A stretch of DNA of 43,410 nt, from contig JAIXPC010000011.1 in assembly GCA_027486415.1 (NCBI GenBank), positions 1 to 43,410 on the forward strand. The letters run 5' to 3'. Position numbers and translations under genes: made by a program. The notes beneath the pieces are model-generated. The model ran no database searches, was not told where the DNA came from, and worked only from the letters and a program-made list of their open reading frames with translations. Of this stretch, positions 15,926 through 24,247 are shown piece by piece (within the stretch, counting starts at the first letter, position 1; each line of letters starts with the position of its first letter). The stretch is from Sphingomonadales bacterium (GTDB lineage: Bacteria; Pseudomonadota; Alphaproteobacteria; Sphingomonadales; Sphingomonadaceae).

Positions 15926-17013
15926 CACGCCGCCCGGCTGGTGTGCGTATCGGAACAGCCGCGCATTTCGGCCGCCGGGATGCGGCCCAGCACCCGGAAG
16001 GTCTTGCCCCTGCGGCCGCACGGGCAGTCATCCTCGCCGGTCAGCACGCCGCGATCCTCGGTCAGCAGGCTGTGGCCGGGGTAGGAGAGCGGGATGGCCG
16101 ACACGACCTGGATGATGCCCTCGGCGCCGACGGGCAGCACCCGCCAGTCGAGCGGATCGCGGACCAGCACATCGGCAAAGCCCGGTGCGTGCAGGCGGCC
16201 ATGCTCGCACTCCATGAACACCGATCCGACCTGTTCGACCATGCCATAGAAATTGTGCACGAATTCGAACCCGGCACGATGGCGGGCGACGGATTTGAAA
16301 TGATCGTTCGAAACCGCCTCATCCTCCAGCTTCTTCCAGCCGCCGGAATGGATCAGCACGCTGCCCGGAAAATCGAGCGTGATGTCAGCCGCTTGCAAGG
16401 CCGAGAGGAAATACTTCCACACCATGAAAGTGAAGCCGAAGGCAAAGATCGGCTTGCCGGCGTGCGTCTCGGCAAAGGCGCGGATGGCATCCAGGTTCAG
16501 CCCCATGTCCTCATCGTTCAGCGCGTATGTGTGCGCTCGGCCATAGGTCATCATGCCCAGGATGCCGGCCCCGCGCGCCGAGAAGCTGGTGCGATCACGG
16601 ACCACGCCGGGGTGATCGATGATCAGCATCGGCCGGCGATCCTTGCCGATGAAATTGGTGGTGATGGCGGCCAGCGCCCGCGATTGGGCCTGTGCGGTGG
16701 CGGTGTCGAGGAAGATGCGCGACGGCACCTGGCCCGTAGTGCCGGACGAGGTCAGCGTCTTGAAAATCTGATCGTCGGGGATCGACTTCAGCGCCAGCTC
16801 CTTGAAAAGCCTGACCGGCAGGAACGGCACGTCACTGATGCCGGCCGGCACACCCGCGCGCTCGGCGGCGAGGATACGGCCATATTCCGGGCAATTGGCG
16901 GCGTGATGTGCCGTCAGTTCTACCAGTGCCGCACCAAGCAGTCGGCCCTTTTCCGCCGCGTCCAGCGCGAAGGGGTGGGCCGCCAGCACCGCGTCGCGTG
17001 CGTCCATGCTCAT
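15925..17013 (-). CDS. Acyl-protein synthetase, LuxE-like
   Basis: The 362-residue protein belongs to the LuxE family, which activates a fatty acid with ATP, holds the acyl group on its own Cys and hands it to LuxC. Key features are TLTSSGTTGQVPSRIF (adenylate-forming loop), the FVHNFYGMVEQVGSVF block, the DCPCGRRGKTFRVLGR motif and a C-terminal RGCSDT. The Cys at residue 353 in that last motif is at the place where LuxE carries its acyl-accepting Cys. The ATG at 17013 is chosen because it overlaps the upstream ligase stop (ATGA). Neighbours are an ACP, an AMP ligase and a LuxC-like reductase, so it may take its acyl group from that ligase/ACP pair instead of a free fatty acid. Confidence 0.85.
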   Translation of the reverse strand: MSMDARDAVLAAHPFALDAAEKGRLLGAALVELTAHHAANCPEYGRILAAERAGVPAGISDVPFLPVRLFKELALKSIPDDQIFKTLTSSGTTGQVPSRIFLDTATAQAQSRALAAITTNFIGKDRRPMLIIDHPGVVRDRTSFSARGAGILGMMTYGRAHTYALNDEDMGLNLDAIRAFAETHAGKPIFAFGFTFMVWKYFLSALQAADITLDFPGSVLIHSGGWKKLEDEAVSNDHFKSVARHRAGFEFVHNFYGMVEQVGSVFMECEHGRLHAPGFADVLVRDPLDWRVLPVGAEGIIQVVSAIPLSYPGHSLLTEDRGVLTGEDDCPCGRRGKTFRVLGRIPAAEMRGCSDTHTSRAA

Positions 17014-18386
17014 CCCGCGGCCTCCCACGCCTGGCCCAGCGCGCCATAAAGCAGTTTGCCCGACGCGGCGCGGGGCAGGGCCCCCTGTTTCACCGCCAGC
17101 CCGCGCGGGGGGAAGGAGAAGGCCGCGACCAGCGCGGCCCGTACCGCGTCTGCCTCGCCGCCTTCGATCAGCACGCGCAACTGGTCATCCTGCCCGAACG
17201 CCACGCCGGCCACATCGATGCTGGCCAGATGCGCGTCGATATCGTCCAGGTTCACGCGGGTTCCGAACAGCTTGATCATGCGGCTGGCGCGGCCGGTGAT
17301 GGTCAGGATGCCAGCATCATTGCGGGCGGCAAGATCGCCCGTCATCAGCACGCCGCCCAGCTCGTCGCCGCGCGACAGATCATCGGCATCCAGTGCATAG
17401 CCCATCATCACGCCGGGCGACGTGCAGCGCATCTCGCCTGCCACACCGGGTTCGCCGATCACCGCGCCATCCGGCCCGATCAGATCGATGGTCACGCCCG
17501 GGATCGGCAGGCCGATGGCACCGGCATTGCCGGCCAGATGCTCCGGCGGCAGCCAGGTCAGGCGCGGGCCGGCTTCCGTCTGGCCATACATGGTGATGAA
17601 GCGCCGGCCGTTAGCGGCAGCCCATTCGGCATAGCGCGCCGCCACCGGCGCAGGCAGCCTGCCGCCGGCCTGGGTGAGCGTGGTGAGCGTCGGCGTCGCC
17701 AGCCGGTCCAGCCCCAGCCGGCGGATCGCGTCATAATGGAAGGGCACGCCCGACAGGCTGGTGGCCCCGCGCGCTGTCAGCCCGTCCCAGAATTCGGCCT
17801 GCATCACGCCGCGGGCAGTCACTTCGATGCAGGCGCCCACCAATGCGTGGCTGTTGATGATGCTCATGCCATAGGAATAGCTGGTGGGCAGGCACAGCCA
17901 CGGGCGCTCCCCAGCGGTCAACTCCAGATAGGCGGCAATCGCCTTGGCGTTGGCGAGGAGGGCGGCGGCGGTGAAGCGCGCCAGCTTGGGGCTGCCGGTG
18001 CTGCCCGAGGTGGACAGCAGCACGGCCAGATCGGGGTGGAGCGTGGTGCCGCCCGGACCGGGGGCGAGGGAATGGCCACCCTGTGGATCGATGATGGCAT
18101 CGGGGCGATAGCGTGCCACCAGCGCTGCCAGCCGCTCGGCCGGCAGATCATGCTCGATTGCCAGCACGGCATGGCGGCTGGCCAGCAGCGCCAGCCACGC
18201 AGCGACCGAGGACGCCGTGTTGGCGGTGCGGACGAAGACGAGACTGCGTTTGCCCAGAGCGGCATCGACCTGCGCCGAAAGCGCACCGATATCGGAATAG
18301 GTCAGGACATCGCCATCATCGCCGCGCACCGCCGGTGCCACGCCGTGGCCGGCGATGATCTGCGCCCAGGGGTTGCCGCCGGTCAT
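17010..18386 (-). CDS. AMP-forming acyl ligase (ANL superfamily), likely ACP-charging
   Basis: The 458-residue protein is a member of the acyl/aryl-CoA ligase and NRPS adenylation superfamily. Motifs are the P-loop STSGSTGSPKLA (residues 125-136), MYGQTEAGP, TGDLAARNDAGI, the hinge-region GRASRMIKLFGTRV and the C-terminal catalytic Lys444 in PRAASGKLLY. It is about 50-100 residues shorter than many acyl-CoA ligases, closer in size to DltA, which loads an amino acid on a carrier protein. It lies 16 bases after the gene for a 76-residue ACP and overlaps the LuxE-like gene. The inferred job is to activate a carboxylic acid and load it on that ACP. The substrate cannot be read from the sequence. 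Confidence 0.85.
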   Translation of the reverse strand: MTGGNPWAQIIAGHGVAPAVRGDDGDVLTYSDIGALSAQVDAALGKRSLVFVRTANTASSVAAWLALLASRHAVLAIEHDLPAERLAALVARYRPDAIIDPQGGHSLAPGPGGTTLHPDLAVLLSTSGSTGSPKLARFTAAALLANAKAIAAYLELTAGERPWLCLPTSYSYGMSIINSHALVGACIEVTARGVMQAEFWDGLTARGATSLSGVPFHYDAIRRLGLDRLATPTLTTLTQAGGRLPAPVAARYAEWAAANGRRFITMYGQTEAGPRLTWLPPEHLAGNAGAIGLPIPGVTIDLIGPDGAVIGEPGVAGEMRCTSPGVMMGYALDADDLSRGDELGGVLMTGDLAARNDAGILTITGRASRMIKLFGTRVNLDDIDAHLASIDVAGVAFGQDDQLRVLIEGGEADAVRAALVAAFSFPPRGLAVKQGALPRAASGKLLYGALGQAWEAAG

Positions 18387-18402
18387 GGTGCGGCGGCCGC
18401 GA

Positions 18403-18633
18403 TCAGGCCGTCACGTCATATTTGGCCAGGATCTCGCGCACCTTGGCCACGCTCGACATGGCGACAATATCGTCCGCGTCCAGCATGATCTCGTAATTGT
18501 CCTCCAGCGCGGTCACCAGCACCATGTGGGCGACCGAATCCCATTCCTTGATCGACTGGTAGGCCAGATCATCGGTGACACTGGCGGCATCGATCATCAG
18601 CGATTCGGCAAAAACATCAGCAAGCGGTTTCAT
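18403..18633 (-). CDS. Acyl carrier protein of the LuxC/LuxE cluster
   Basis: The 76-residue acidic protein has the carrier-protein fold, with the phosphopantetheine-attachment Ser33 in EWDSVAHMVLV. The usual DSL is DSV here. Helix IV-like sequence VAKVREILAKY follows. It is separate from the fatty-acid AcpP, whose attachment motif is ADSLD-like, so it serves one pathway. The ligase downstream is 16 bases away, consistent with a dedicated pair. Upstream there is an 85-base gap with a palindrome and AT-rich stretch, which may contain a second promoter. A partner phosphopantetheinyl transferase is not in the window. Confidence 0.85.
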   Translation of the reverse strand: MKPLADVFAESLMIDAASVTDDLAYQSIKEWDSVAHMVLVTALEDNYEIMLDADDIVAMSSVAKVREILAKYDVTA

Positions 18634-18682
18634 GATGGGGCGTCCGCAGATAAAGGAAGGTAAAATTCAATAACCGATGGGT

Positions 18683-18704
18683 TGGCGCGGAAGCAAGCGC
18701 GCCA
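18683..18704. other. Hairpin and AT-rich gap between the SDR and ACP genes
   Basis: tggcgcg and cgcgcca form a 7-bp stem with an 8-base loop. An AT-rich stretch lies next to it at about 18655-18680, between the hairpin and the ACP gene. No T-run follows the stem on the minus strand. The gap of 85 bases is the largest within the cluster and may mark an internal promoter for the ACP-to-SGNH half. Confidence 0.35.
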
Positions 18705-18718
18705 CCGGTCGACCCGGG

Positions 18719-19462
18719 TCACATCGCCATCGCGCCATCAACACCGATCACCTGCCCGCTGATGTAACGGGCGCCATCGCCGGCTAGGAACAGCACCAGC
18801 GGAGCGACATCATCAGGCTGGCCGCCCCGGCCCAGCGCGATGCGGTCGACAAGTGCGCCAAGCTTCTCGGCGGGGATACCGGCGGTCATGTCGGTTTCGA
18901 TATAGCCAGGGGCGACGGCATTCACGCGGATGCCGCGCGCGCCAACCTCGCGCGCCAGGCTGAGGGTGAGGCCAATCACGCCGGCCTTGGCGGCACCATA
19001 GGCGGTGTGGCCCGGATAGCCGACGCGGCCGATGATGGAGGTGAGGTTGATGATCGATCCGCCGCCACCGCGCGCCATCAGCCGCACGGCATATTGGCAG
19101 CAGCTGAGCACGCCCGACAGGTTGATCGCCAGCGTATCGGCCATCAACTGCGTGCTGGTCATCTCGATCACGGCATCCTTCAGCATACCGGCGTTGTTGA
19201 CCAGGATGTCGAGCCGCCCGGCCTGTTTCTGGATGGCCATGAAGGCGGATTTCACCGCGGCGGCATCGGCCACGTCGAAGGGCAGGGGGTGCAGACGATC
19301 GGCGCAGCCGCTGCTGGCGATCATCCCGGCCACGGCAGCCTCGCTGCGGCCGCCGACGAACACGGTGGCGCCGGCGCCGGCCAGCGCCAGCACGATGGCC
19401 CGGCCGATGCCGCGCGTGCCCCCGGTGACGAGCGCGACCCGCCCGGAAAGTTCGCCTGCCAC
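18719..19462 (-). CDS. Short-chain dehydrogenase/reductase, FabG-like
   Basis: The 247-residue protein has the classical SDR features: nucleotide-binding TGGTRGIG at 14-21, NNAG, the catalytic Ser in LTSIIGRVG, YGAAK (Tyr/Lys pair) and the C-terminal GQVIGVDGAM. Its closest type is 3-oxoacyl-ACP reductase. In this cluster it may reduce a 3-oxo group on the ACP-bound acyl chain, giving a 3-hydroxyacyl product before transfer. The stop lies 85 bases before the ACP gene, and the acyltransferase gene is 4 bases upstream, so the SDR is in the same transcript as the upstream genes. It is not the housekeeping FabG, which is normally next to fabD and acpP. Confidence 0.88.
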   Translation of the reverse strand: MAGELSGRVALVTGGTRGIGRAIVLALAGAGATVFVGGRSEAAVAGMIASSGCADRLHPLPFDVADAAAVKSAFMAIQKQAGRLDILVNNAGMLKDAVIEMTSTQLMADTLAINLSGVLSCCQYAVRLMARGGGGSIINLTSIIGRVGYPGHTAYGAAKAGVIGLTLSLAREVGARGIRVNAVAPGYIETDMTAGIPAEKLGALVDRIALGRGGQPDDVAPLVLFLAGDGARYISGQVIGVDGAMAM

Positions 19463-19466
19463 CGCC

Positions 19467-19970
19467 TTACTCCGCTGCGGCGGCAGGGGCCGCGGCCGGA
19501 GCGGCGGCCTCTACGGCGCGCTTGCTCTCGCGGTCGAGGATCAGGCCCCATTTGCCGGTGACAATGCCGGTTTCCAGCACGCGCGCCGGATTGCCGAACA
19601 CGATGCTGCCCGGCGGCACGTCGCGCATCACCACGCTGCCCATCGAAACGATGCTGCCATCACCCACCGTCACGCCCGGCATGATGATGCTGTGCGCGCC
19701 GATGCTGCACCGGCTGCCGATCCGGGTGTCGATGTGCAGGTTGCGCGTCATGTCGTGTGACAGGATGGTGGCGCCGAACACGATGGCCGTGTCCTCGCCA
19801 ATGTGGATGCCGGCGGGGTTGGTCTTGTCGAGCTTGGCCGAAAAGCTGACGGCGCTGCCCTTGCCGATGTTCATGCCCCACACGCTGTTGAAGTACCACC
19901 GCCGCCATTCCATGATGGCGTTGCGAAAATCGCGGCGCAGCCGGGCCAGGGTGTTCTTGCGCTTTGCCAT
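19467..19970 (-). CDS. Hexapeptide-repeat acyltransferase (CatB/LbH type)
   Basis: The protein (167 residues from ATG 19970; a GTG at 19976 that overlaps the upstream stop is the alternative) has a left-handed beta-helix core: repeated I/V-G-x steps such as IHIGEDTAIVFGA, RIGSRCSIGAHSIIMPGV and VGDGSIVSMGSVV. It then has the DVPPGSIVFGNPARV end typical of this group. Such enzymes transfer acetyl or other acyl groups to sugars. The N-terminal ~35 residues are basic and helical and could bind a membrane or partner. The C-terminus is a low-complexity Ala/Pro tail. In the cluster it is the best candidate for transferring the ACP-linked group to a sugar, since it lies 4 bases from the SDR gene and next to the FkbM-type gene. 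Confidence 0.85.
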   Translation of the reverse strand: MAKRKNTLARLRRDFRNAIMEWRRWYFNSVWGMNIGKGSAVSFSAKLDKTNPAGIHIGEDTAIVFGATILSHDMTRNLHIDTRIGSRCSIGAHSIIMPGVTVGDGSIVSMGSVVMRDVPPGSIVFGNPARVLETGIVTGKWGLILDRESKRAVEAAAPAAAPAAAAE

Positions 19971-19972
19971 GG

Positions 19973-20770
19973 TCACTTGTGCCGGAACATGGTCACGAAA
20001 TTGCGCCGCTCCATCGTGTGGGTGGCGGCCAACGGGTTGGTTTCAAACGGATATTCCACCACGACGAAATCAATCTTTTGCGACAGTTCGGCCGGGATCC
20101 GGCTGGTGACAGCGGCTTCCATCGTTTCGATGTCGATCTTCAGCGTGTTGATGCGGCCGTGCCTGGCGATCACGTCGGCCAGCATCTCGTTGCTGTCGGC
20201 GCATGGCACCTCGATCCAGGTGCCGGTGTCGCGTCCAACACCGCCATAACGACCGGTCGGCTCCCAACCGAACTGCACCATGCCGTTTTCGGTGCCCACC
20301 GCCGTTTCGTGCAGGGTCACCCGGTCACCGAACTGGGCCAGGTTCTTCTTCAGCCGCTCCACGTTGCGCGGCACGGGTTCGTGGCAATAGATCACCGAAT
20401 CCGGCCGGCGTGACAGGAACCAGGCCGCCGAAATCCCGATGTTCGATCCGAAATCGACGATCACCTGGCCGGCTTCCGGCACATCATAATCGCCGCGCAG
20501 GAAGATCTCGTTGATGGTCTGCACGTCGTCGGGGGAATAGGTGGTCAGCGTGATCGGGCCCTGCGGCGTTTTCACGGTGATATCCGCCGGATACTGCCCA
20601 CCGTTCGAGACATAACGCTTCAGAAAATCGATGGGGGCATCCACCCGTGCCAGCGCATTGGCGGCGGCAACATAGTGGCGACGCTCGAACAGGGCCTTCA
20701 GGATGACACTGGCCGACCGCCTGTGGCGTACCACGGAATCAAACGATTGTTCGGTCTCGCCCGTCTGCAT
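19973..20770 (-). CDS. FkbM-family methyltransferase
   Basis: The 265-residue protein contains the SAM-binding FkbM fold: VIVDFGSNIGISAAWFL is motif I, YCHEPVPRNVERLKKN the acidic loop, and LKIDIETMEAAV the second metal/SAM-side loop. FkbM-type enzymes methylate hydroxyl groups, including those on sugars and polyketides, and are frequent in surface-polysaccharide loci. The ATG at 20770 is favoured because a gggag ribosome site lies 6 bases upstream; a longer frame to 20812 lacks one. Its stop is 2 bases before the next gene's ATG. It follows the flippase after a 66-base gap. Confidence 0.85.
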   Translation of the reverse strand: MQTGETEQSFDSVVRHRRSASVILKALFERRHYVAAANALARVDAPIDFLKRYVSNGGQYPADITVKTPQGPITLTTYSPDDVQTINEIFLRGDYDVPEAGQVIVDFGSNIGISAAWFLSRRPDSVIYCHEPVPRNVERLKKNLAQFGDRVTLHETAVGTENGMVQFGWEPTGRYGGVGRDTGTWIEVPCADSNEMLADVIARHGRINTLKIDIETMEAAVTSRIPAELSQKIDFVVVEYPFETNPLAATHTMERRNFVTMFRHK

Positions 20771-20836
20771 CGCACACTCCCAAGGAACCGCAGGCTTGGG
20801 GCAGCGGAACAATTGTTGTCAACAAATAACCGCGCA

Positions 20837-22138
20837 TCAACCTGTTGCCGAATCTACGCGGGGGTAAAGGATGCGCCGCACCAGCCACCAGCCATGCGCC
20901 ACACGCAGCACGTGGCCGGCGGCATAGGCAACGGCCAGCCCGGCCATGCCCAGCGCCGGTACCAGCAGCAGCGCCAGCACCAGCATCAGCCCGGCGGAAG
21001 CGACCAGCACCGGCAACGTGTCGCGGCTGCGGCCGGCCATGGTGATCACCGCGCCCGATGCACCGGCCAGGATGGCGATCATGTTGCTGCCCACCAGCCA
21101 CTGCAGCAACGGCGCCGTGTTGGCGAAATCCGGGCCAAACAGGAATTGCATGATCGGCTGCGGCCAGATCAGCAGCGGCAGCGCCACCGGCAGGCTGACG
21201 GCCAGTGTCGCCCAGCGGTTGCGGCGCAGACGGCGGTGCGCGGCTTCTGGCTTGCCTTCGCGCAGGTCGCCGGCCACGTTGGCCGAAATCATCATCTGTG
21301 CCGTGGTGTGGATCACCGCGAACGGCATCGCCAGCTGCCACGCCGCACGAAACGCCCCGGCATCGCCGGCATCGCCCAGCGTTCCGGCCAGGAATTGCGG
21401 CAGCCACTGGCCAAAGAACATCAGGAAGGAAATCACCATCATCGGTGATCCTTCGCGCCACGGGGAGGGCGGCGGCGTTTCGGCAGCACTGCCCCAGTCG
21501 CGCATCTGCTGCCACACCAGCCAGAACAGCACGGCCATGGTCGCGATCAGGCAGGTGGTGGCAGCCAGCACCGCCGTCGTCGCCCCGATCTGCCCGCCGG
21601 CCAGCAGCACGCCTCCCAGCCCCAGCGCCAGCGGCACCATGAACAGCCCGTCAAAGGCCTGCGCCCGCACCGGATTGCCCAGCCCGCGCACGATGCCCAG
21701 GCCCATCAGATACAAGGCGTTGGCCGCGACAAAGCCCGTTGCCGCGATCAGCGCGCCATCCTGTGCCGCATCCAGCCCGGCCTGCCCCAGCGCCCACACG
21801 CCGCCGGCAAAGGCCAGTGTGATCGCTGCGGCCAACGGCGCCACAAAGCGCAGGTAATGGCCGACATGGTGCCTGGCCGTCGCCTTGTCGCCCAGCCGCA
21901 GATGGGACGCCACCTCGCGCAGGGCGAGCTGGTCGCAGCCGACAATTGCCAGGATGGAGACCAGCTGCGCCGTCTGGATGGCCATGGCATAACTGCCCAA
22001 CACATCGGCGCCGCCGGCCCGCGCCAGCAGCAACGTCACCACGAAACCGGCGGCGATATTGCCGCCCTTGATGCCCATCACGCTGGCAAAGCGCAGGCCC
22101 GGCGCGATCAGCGCCCGCCAGGGCCGCGCGTCACGCAT
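20837..22138 (-). CDS. Polysaccharide/lipid flippase (Wzx/MOP-superfamily)
   Basis: The 433-residue protein is almost entirely hydrophobic, with about 12 predicted transmembrane helices, and matches the polysaccharide-export (MOP/Wzx-like) fold. The start (FASVMGIKGGNIAAGFVVTLLLARAGG) and the middle block with MMISANVAGDLREGK are typical. Such proteins move undecaprenol-linked oligosaccharides across the inner membrane. The first 8 bases overlap the parE stop region, so it is expected to be co-transcribed with parE. It heads a cluster of sugar and acyl modification genes, yet no glycosyltransferase or polymerase is next to it, so the glycan it carries is assembled elsewhere. Substrate unknown. 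Confidence 0.88.
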   Translation of the reverse strand: MRDARPWRALIAPGLRFASVMGIKGGNIAAGFVVTLLLARAGGADVLGSYAMAIQTAQLVSILAIVGCDQLALREVASHLRLGDKATARHHVGHYLRFVAPLAAAITLAFAGGVWALGQAGLDAAQDGALIAATGFVAANALYLMGLGIVRGLGNPVRAQAFDGLFMVPLALGLGGVLLAGGQIGATTAVLAATTCLIATMAVLFWLVWQQMRDWGSAAETPPPSPWREGSPMMVISFLMFFGQWLPQFLAGTLGDAGDAGAFRAAWQLAMPFAVIHTTAQMMISANVAGDLREGKPEAAHRRLRRNRWATLAVSLPVALPLLIWPQPIMQFLFGPDFANTAPLLQWLVGSNMIAILAGASGAVITMAGRSRDTLPVLVASAGLMLVLALLLVPALGMAGLAVAYAAGHVLRVAHGWWLVRRILYPRVDSATG

Positions 22139-24122
22139 CGATGGCGTCGGCCTCGATCGACGTGGCGTGGCTCTGGATGAAGTGGAAGCGATGTTCGGGG
22201 TTGCGCCCCATCAGCCGTTCGACGAGGTCGGCCACGTCGGCCCGGCCATCCACGTCTTCGGGCAGTTTCACCCGGATCAGGCTGCGCCGCGCCGGATCCA
22301 TGGTGGTCTCCTTCAGCTGCGCCGGGTTCATCTCGCCCAGGCCCTTGAAACGGCTCACTTCCACCTTGGTCTTGCCGGCAAACACCGTCTTCATCAGCTC
22401 GGCCCTGTGGGCATCGTCGCGGGCATAGGCGACGGTGCCGCCCGCCGCGAGGCGATAAAGCGGGGGCTGTGCCAGATACAGGCGGCCATCGCGCACCAGC
22501 CCCGGCATCTCGCGGAAGAAGAAGGTCATCAGCAGCGTCGCGATATGGGCGCCGTCCACGTCGGCATCGGTCATGATGACGATGCGTTCATAACGCAGGG
22601 CTTCCGGGCTGTACTTGTCGCGCGTGCCGCAACCCAGTGCCTGGATCAGGTCGCCAATCTCGTTGTTGCCGCCGATCTTGGCGGTGTTGGCGCTGGCGAC
22701 GTTCAGGATCTTGCCGCGGATCGGCAGGATGGCCTGGGTGTTGCGATCGCGCGCCTGCTTGGCACTGCCGCCGGCGGAATCGCCTTCGACGATGAACAAT
22801 TCGGTGCCCACCGCGTCATCCCGGGCGCAGTCGGTCAGCTTGCCGGGCAGGCGCAGCGATGATTTGCTGGTCGCCGTCTTGCGCTTGACCAGCGCTTCCT
22901 GCCGCCGCCGCAGCCGGTCTTCCATCCGCTCGACCACGAATGCCAGCAGGCTCTTGCCGCGCTCGCCGCTGGCCACCAACCAGTGATCGAAATGATCCTT
23001 GATGGCGTTTTCCACCAGCCTTGTCGCTTCCGGGCTGGTCAGCCGGTCCTTGGTCTGGCTCTGGAACTGCGGGTCGCGGATGAACAGCGACAGCATGATC
23101 TCGGCACCGGCAAACACGTCCTCGCCGGAAAGATCGGCGGCGCGCTTGTTGCCGGTCAGTCCGGCGAAACTCTTCAGGCCGCGGGTCAGTGCCAGGCGCA
23201 GGCCGGCTTCGTGCGTGCCGCCATCGGGGGTGGGAATGGTGTTGCAGTAAAAGCTGGCCGATCCTTCGCCATATTGCGGCCAGGCACAGGCCCATTCCAC
23301 CGCGCCCATCGGCTTGCCATCGGGGCCGGCGGCGAGATCGGCCCTGCCGGCAAACAGGTCGGGCACCACCAGCGGCCGGTTGTCGAGCCGTTCCTTCAGG
23401 TGATCGGCAAGGCCACCGGGGAAGGTGAAGACGGCGCTTTCCGGGATGTCGCCGCCAGCCAGTTCGGCCGCGCAGCGCCAGCGGATCTCGACACCGCCGA
23501 ACAGATAGGCCTTGGACCGCGCCAGCTTGTAGAGCCGCGCCGGCTTGAAGCGGGCATCCTCGCCAAAGATTTCGGCATCGGGGTGAAACTTCACGCTGGT
23601 ACCGCGGCGGTTGGGCGTCGGGCCCAGCTCCTCGATCTTGCCTTGCGGGATGCCACGCGAATAGCGCTGGCGATACAATTGCTTGTTGCGCGCGACTTCC
23701 ACCACCGTCTCGTCGGAAAGCGCGTTGACCACGCTGATGCCCACCCCGTGCAGGCCTCCGCTCGTGGCATAGGCCTTGCCGCTGAACTTGCCGCCCGAAT
23801 GCAGCATGGTCAGGATCACCTCCAGCGCCGACTTGTCGGGAAAGCGCGGGTGCGGATCAACCGGGATACCGCGGCCATTGTCGGTGATGGTCAGGCTGCC
23901 ATCGGCGGCCAGTTCGACCTCGATGCGGCTGGCGTGGCCGGCCACGGCTTCATCCATGGCGTTGTCGAGCACTTCGGCGGCGAGGTGGTGCAGTGCGCGC
24001 TCGTCGGTGCCGCCGATGTACATGCCGGGGCGGCGGCGGACGGGCTCCAGCCCCTCCAGCACCTCGATATGGCTGGCATCATAATCGGCAGAGCTTTGCG
24101 TGGCGGCGAACAGATCGGACAT
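22131..24122 (-). CDS. parE: DNA topoisomerase IV subunit B
   Basis: The 663-residue protein (ATG at 24122; a GTG six bases upstream is the alternative) is the ATPase subunit of topoisomerase IV, which separates daughter chromosomes. Visible features are the GHKL ATPase blocks (AAEVLDNAMDEAVAG, DNGRGIPVD and GGLHGVGISVVNALS) and the TOPRIM region with EGDSAGGSAKQ, the metal DxD in DADVDGAHI, and the ILPIRGKILNV stretch. The length and the missing GyrB-specific insertion favour ParE. Because its 3' end overlaps the flippase gene by 8 bases, an essential gene stands at the head of the surface-modification cluster. A 519-base gene-free stretch lies upstream. Confidence 0.92.
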   Translation of the reverse strand: MSDLFAATQSSADYDASHIEVLEGLEPVRRRPGMYIGGTDERALHHLAAEVLDNAMDEAVAGHASRIEVELAADGSLTITDNGRGIPVDPHPRFPDKSALEVILTMLHSGGKFSGKAYATSGGLHGVGISVVNALSDETVVEVARNKQLYRQRYSRGIPQGKIEELGPTPNRRGTSVKFHPDAEIFGEDARFKPARLYKLARSKAYLFGGVEIRWRCAAELAGGDIPESAVFTFPGGLADHLKERLDNRPLVVPDLFAGRADLAAGPDGKPMGAVEWACAWPQYGEGSASFYCNTIPTPDGGTHEAGLRLALTRGLKSFAGLTGNKRAADLSGEDVFAGAEIMLSLFIRDPQFQSQTKDRLTSPEATRLVENAIKDHFDHWLVASGERGKSLLAFVVERMEDRLRRRQEALVKRKTATSKSSLRLPGKLTDCARDDAVGTELFIVEGDSAGGSAKQARDRNTQAILPIRGKILNVASANTAKIGGNNEIGDLIQALGCGTRDKYSPEALRYERIVIMTDADVDGAHIATLLMTFFFREMPGLVRDGRLYLAQPPLYRLAAGGTVAYARDDAHRAELMKTVFAGKTKVEVSRFKGLGEMNPAQLKETTMDPARRSLIRVKLPEDVDGRADVADLVERLMGRNPEHRFHFIQSHATSIEADAIDA

Positions 24123-24247
24123 GGCCACTGTATAGGGCGGCAGGTCGCGGCCCGCCAGACGCCTGTTCAGCCCGGCTCCCTGCGCGCTTTTGCCCCGCGG
24201 CTACGCGATTTCCCCCATTGCGGCGCTTCATTGTGCAGTGCAATAGA

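Noticed and set aside
14720-17013. A bioluminescence (lux) operon
   Set aside because: LuxC-like and LuxE-like genes are present but luxA, luxB and luxD are absent. The neighbours are flippase, methyltransferase and acyltransferase.
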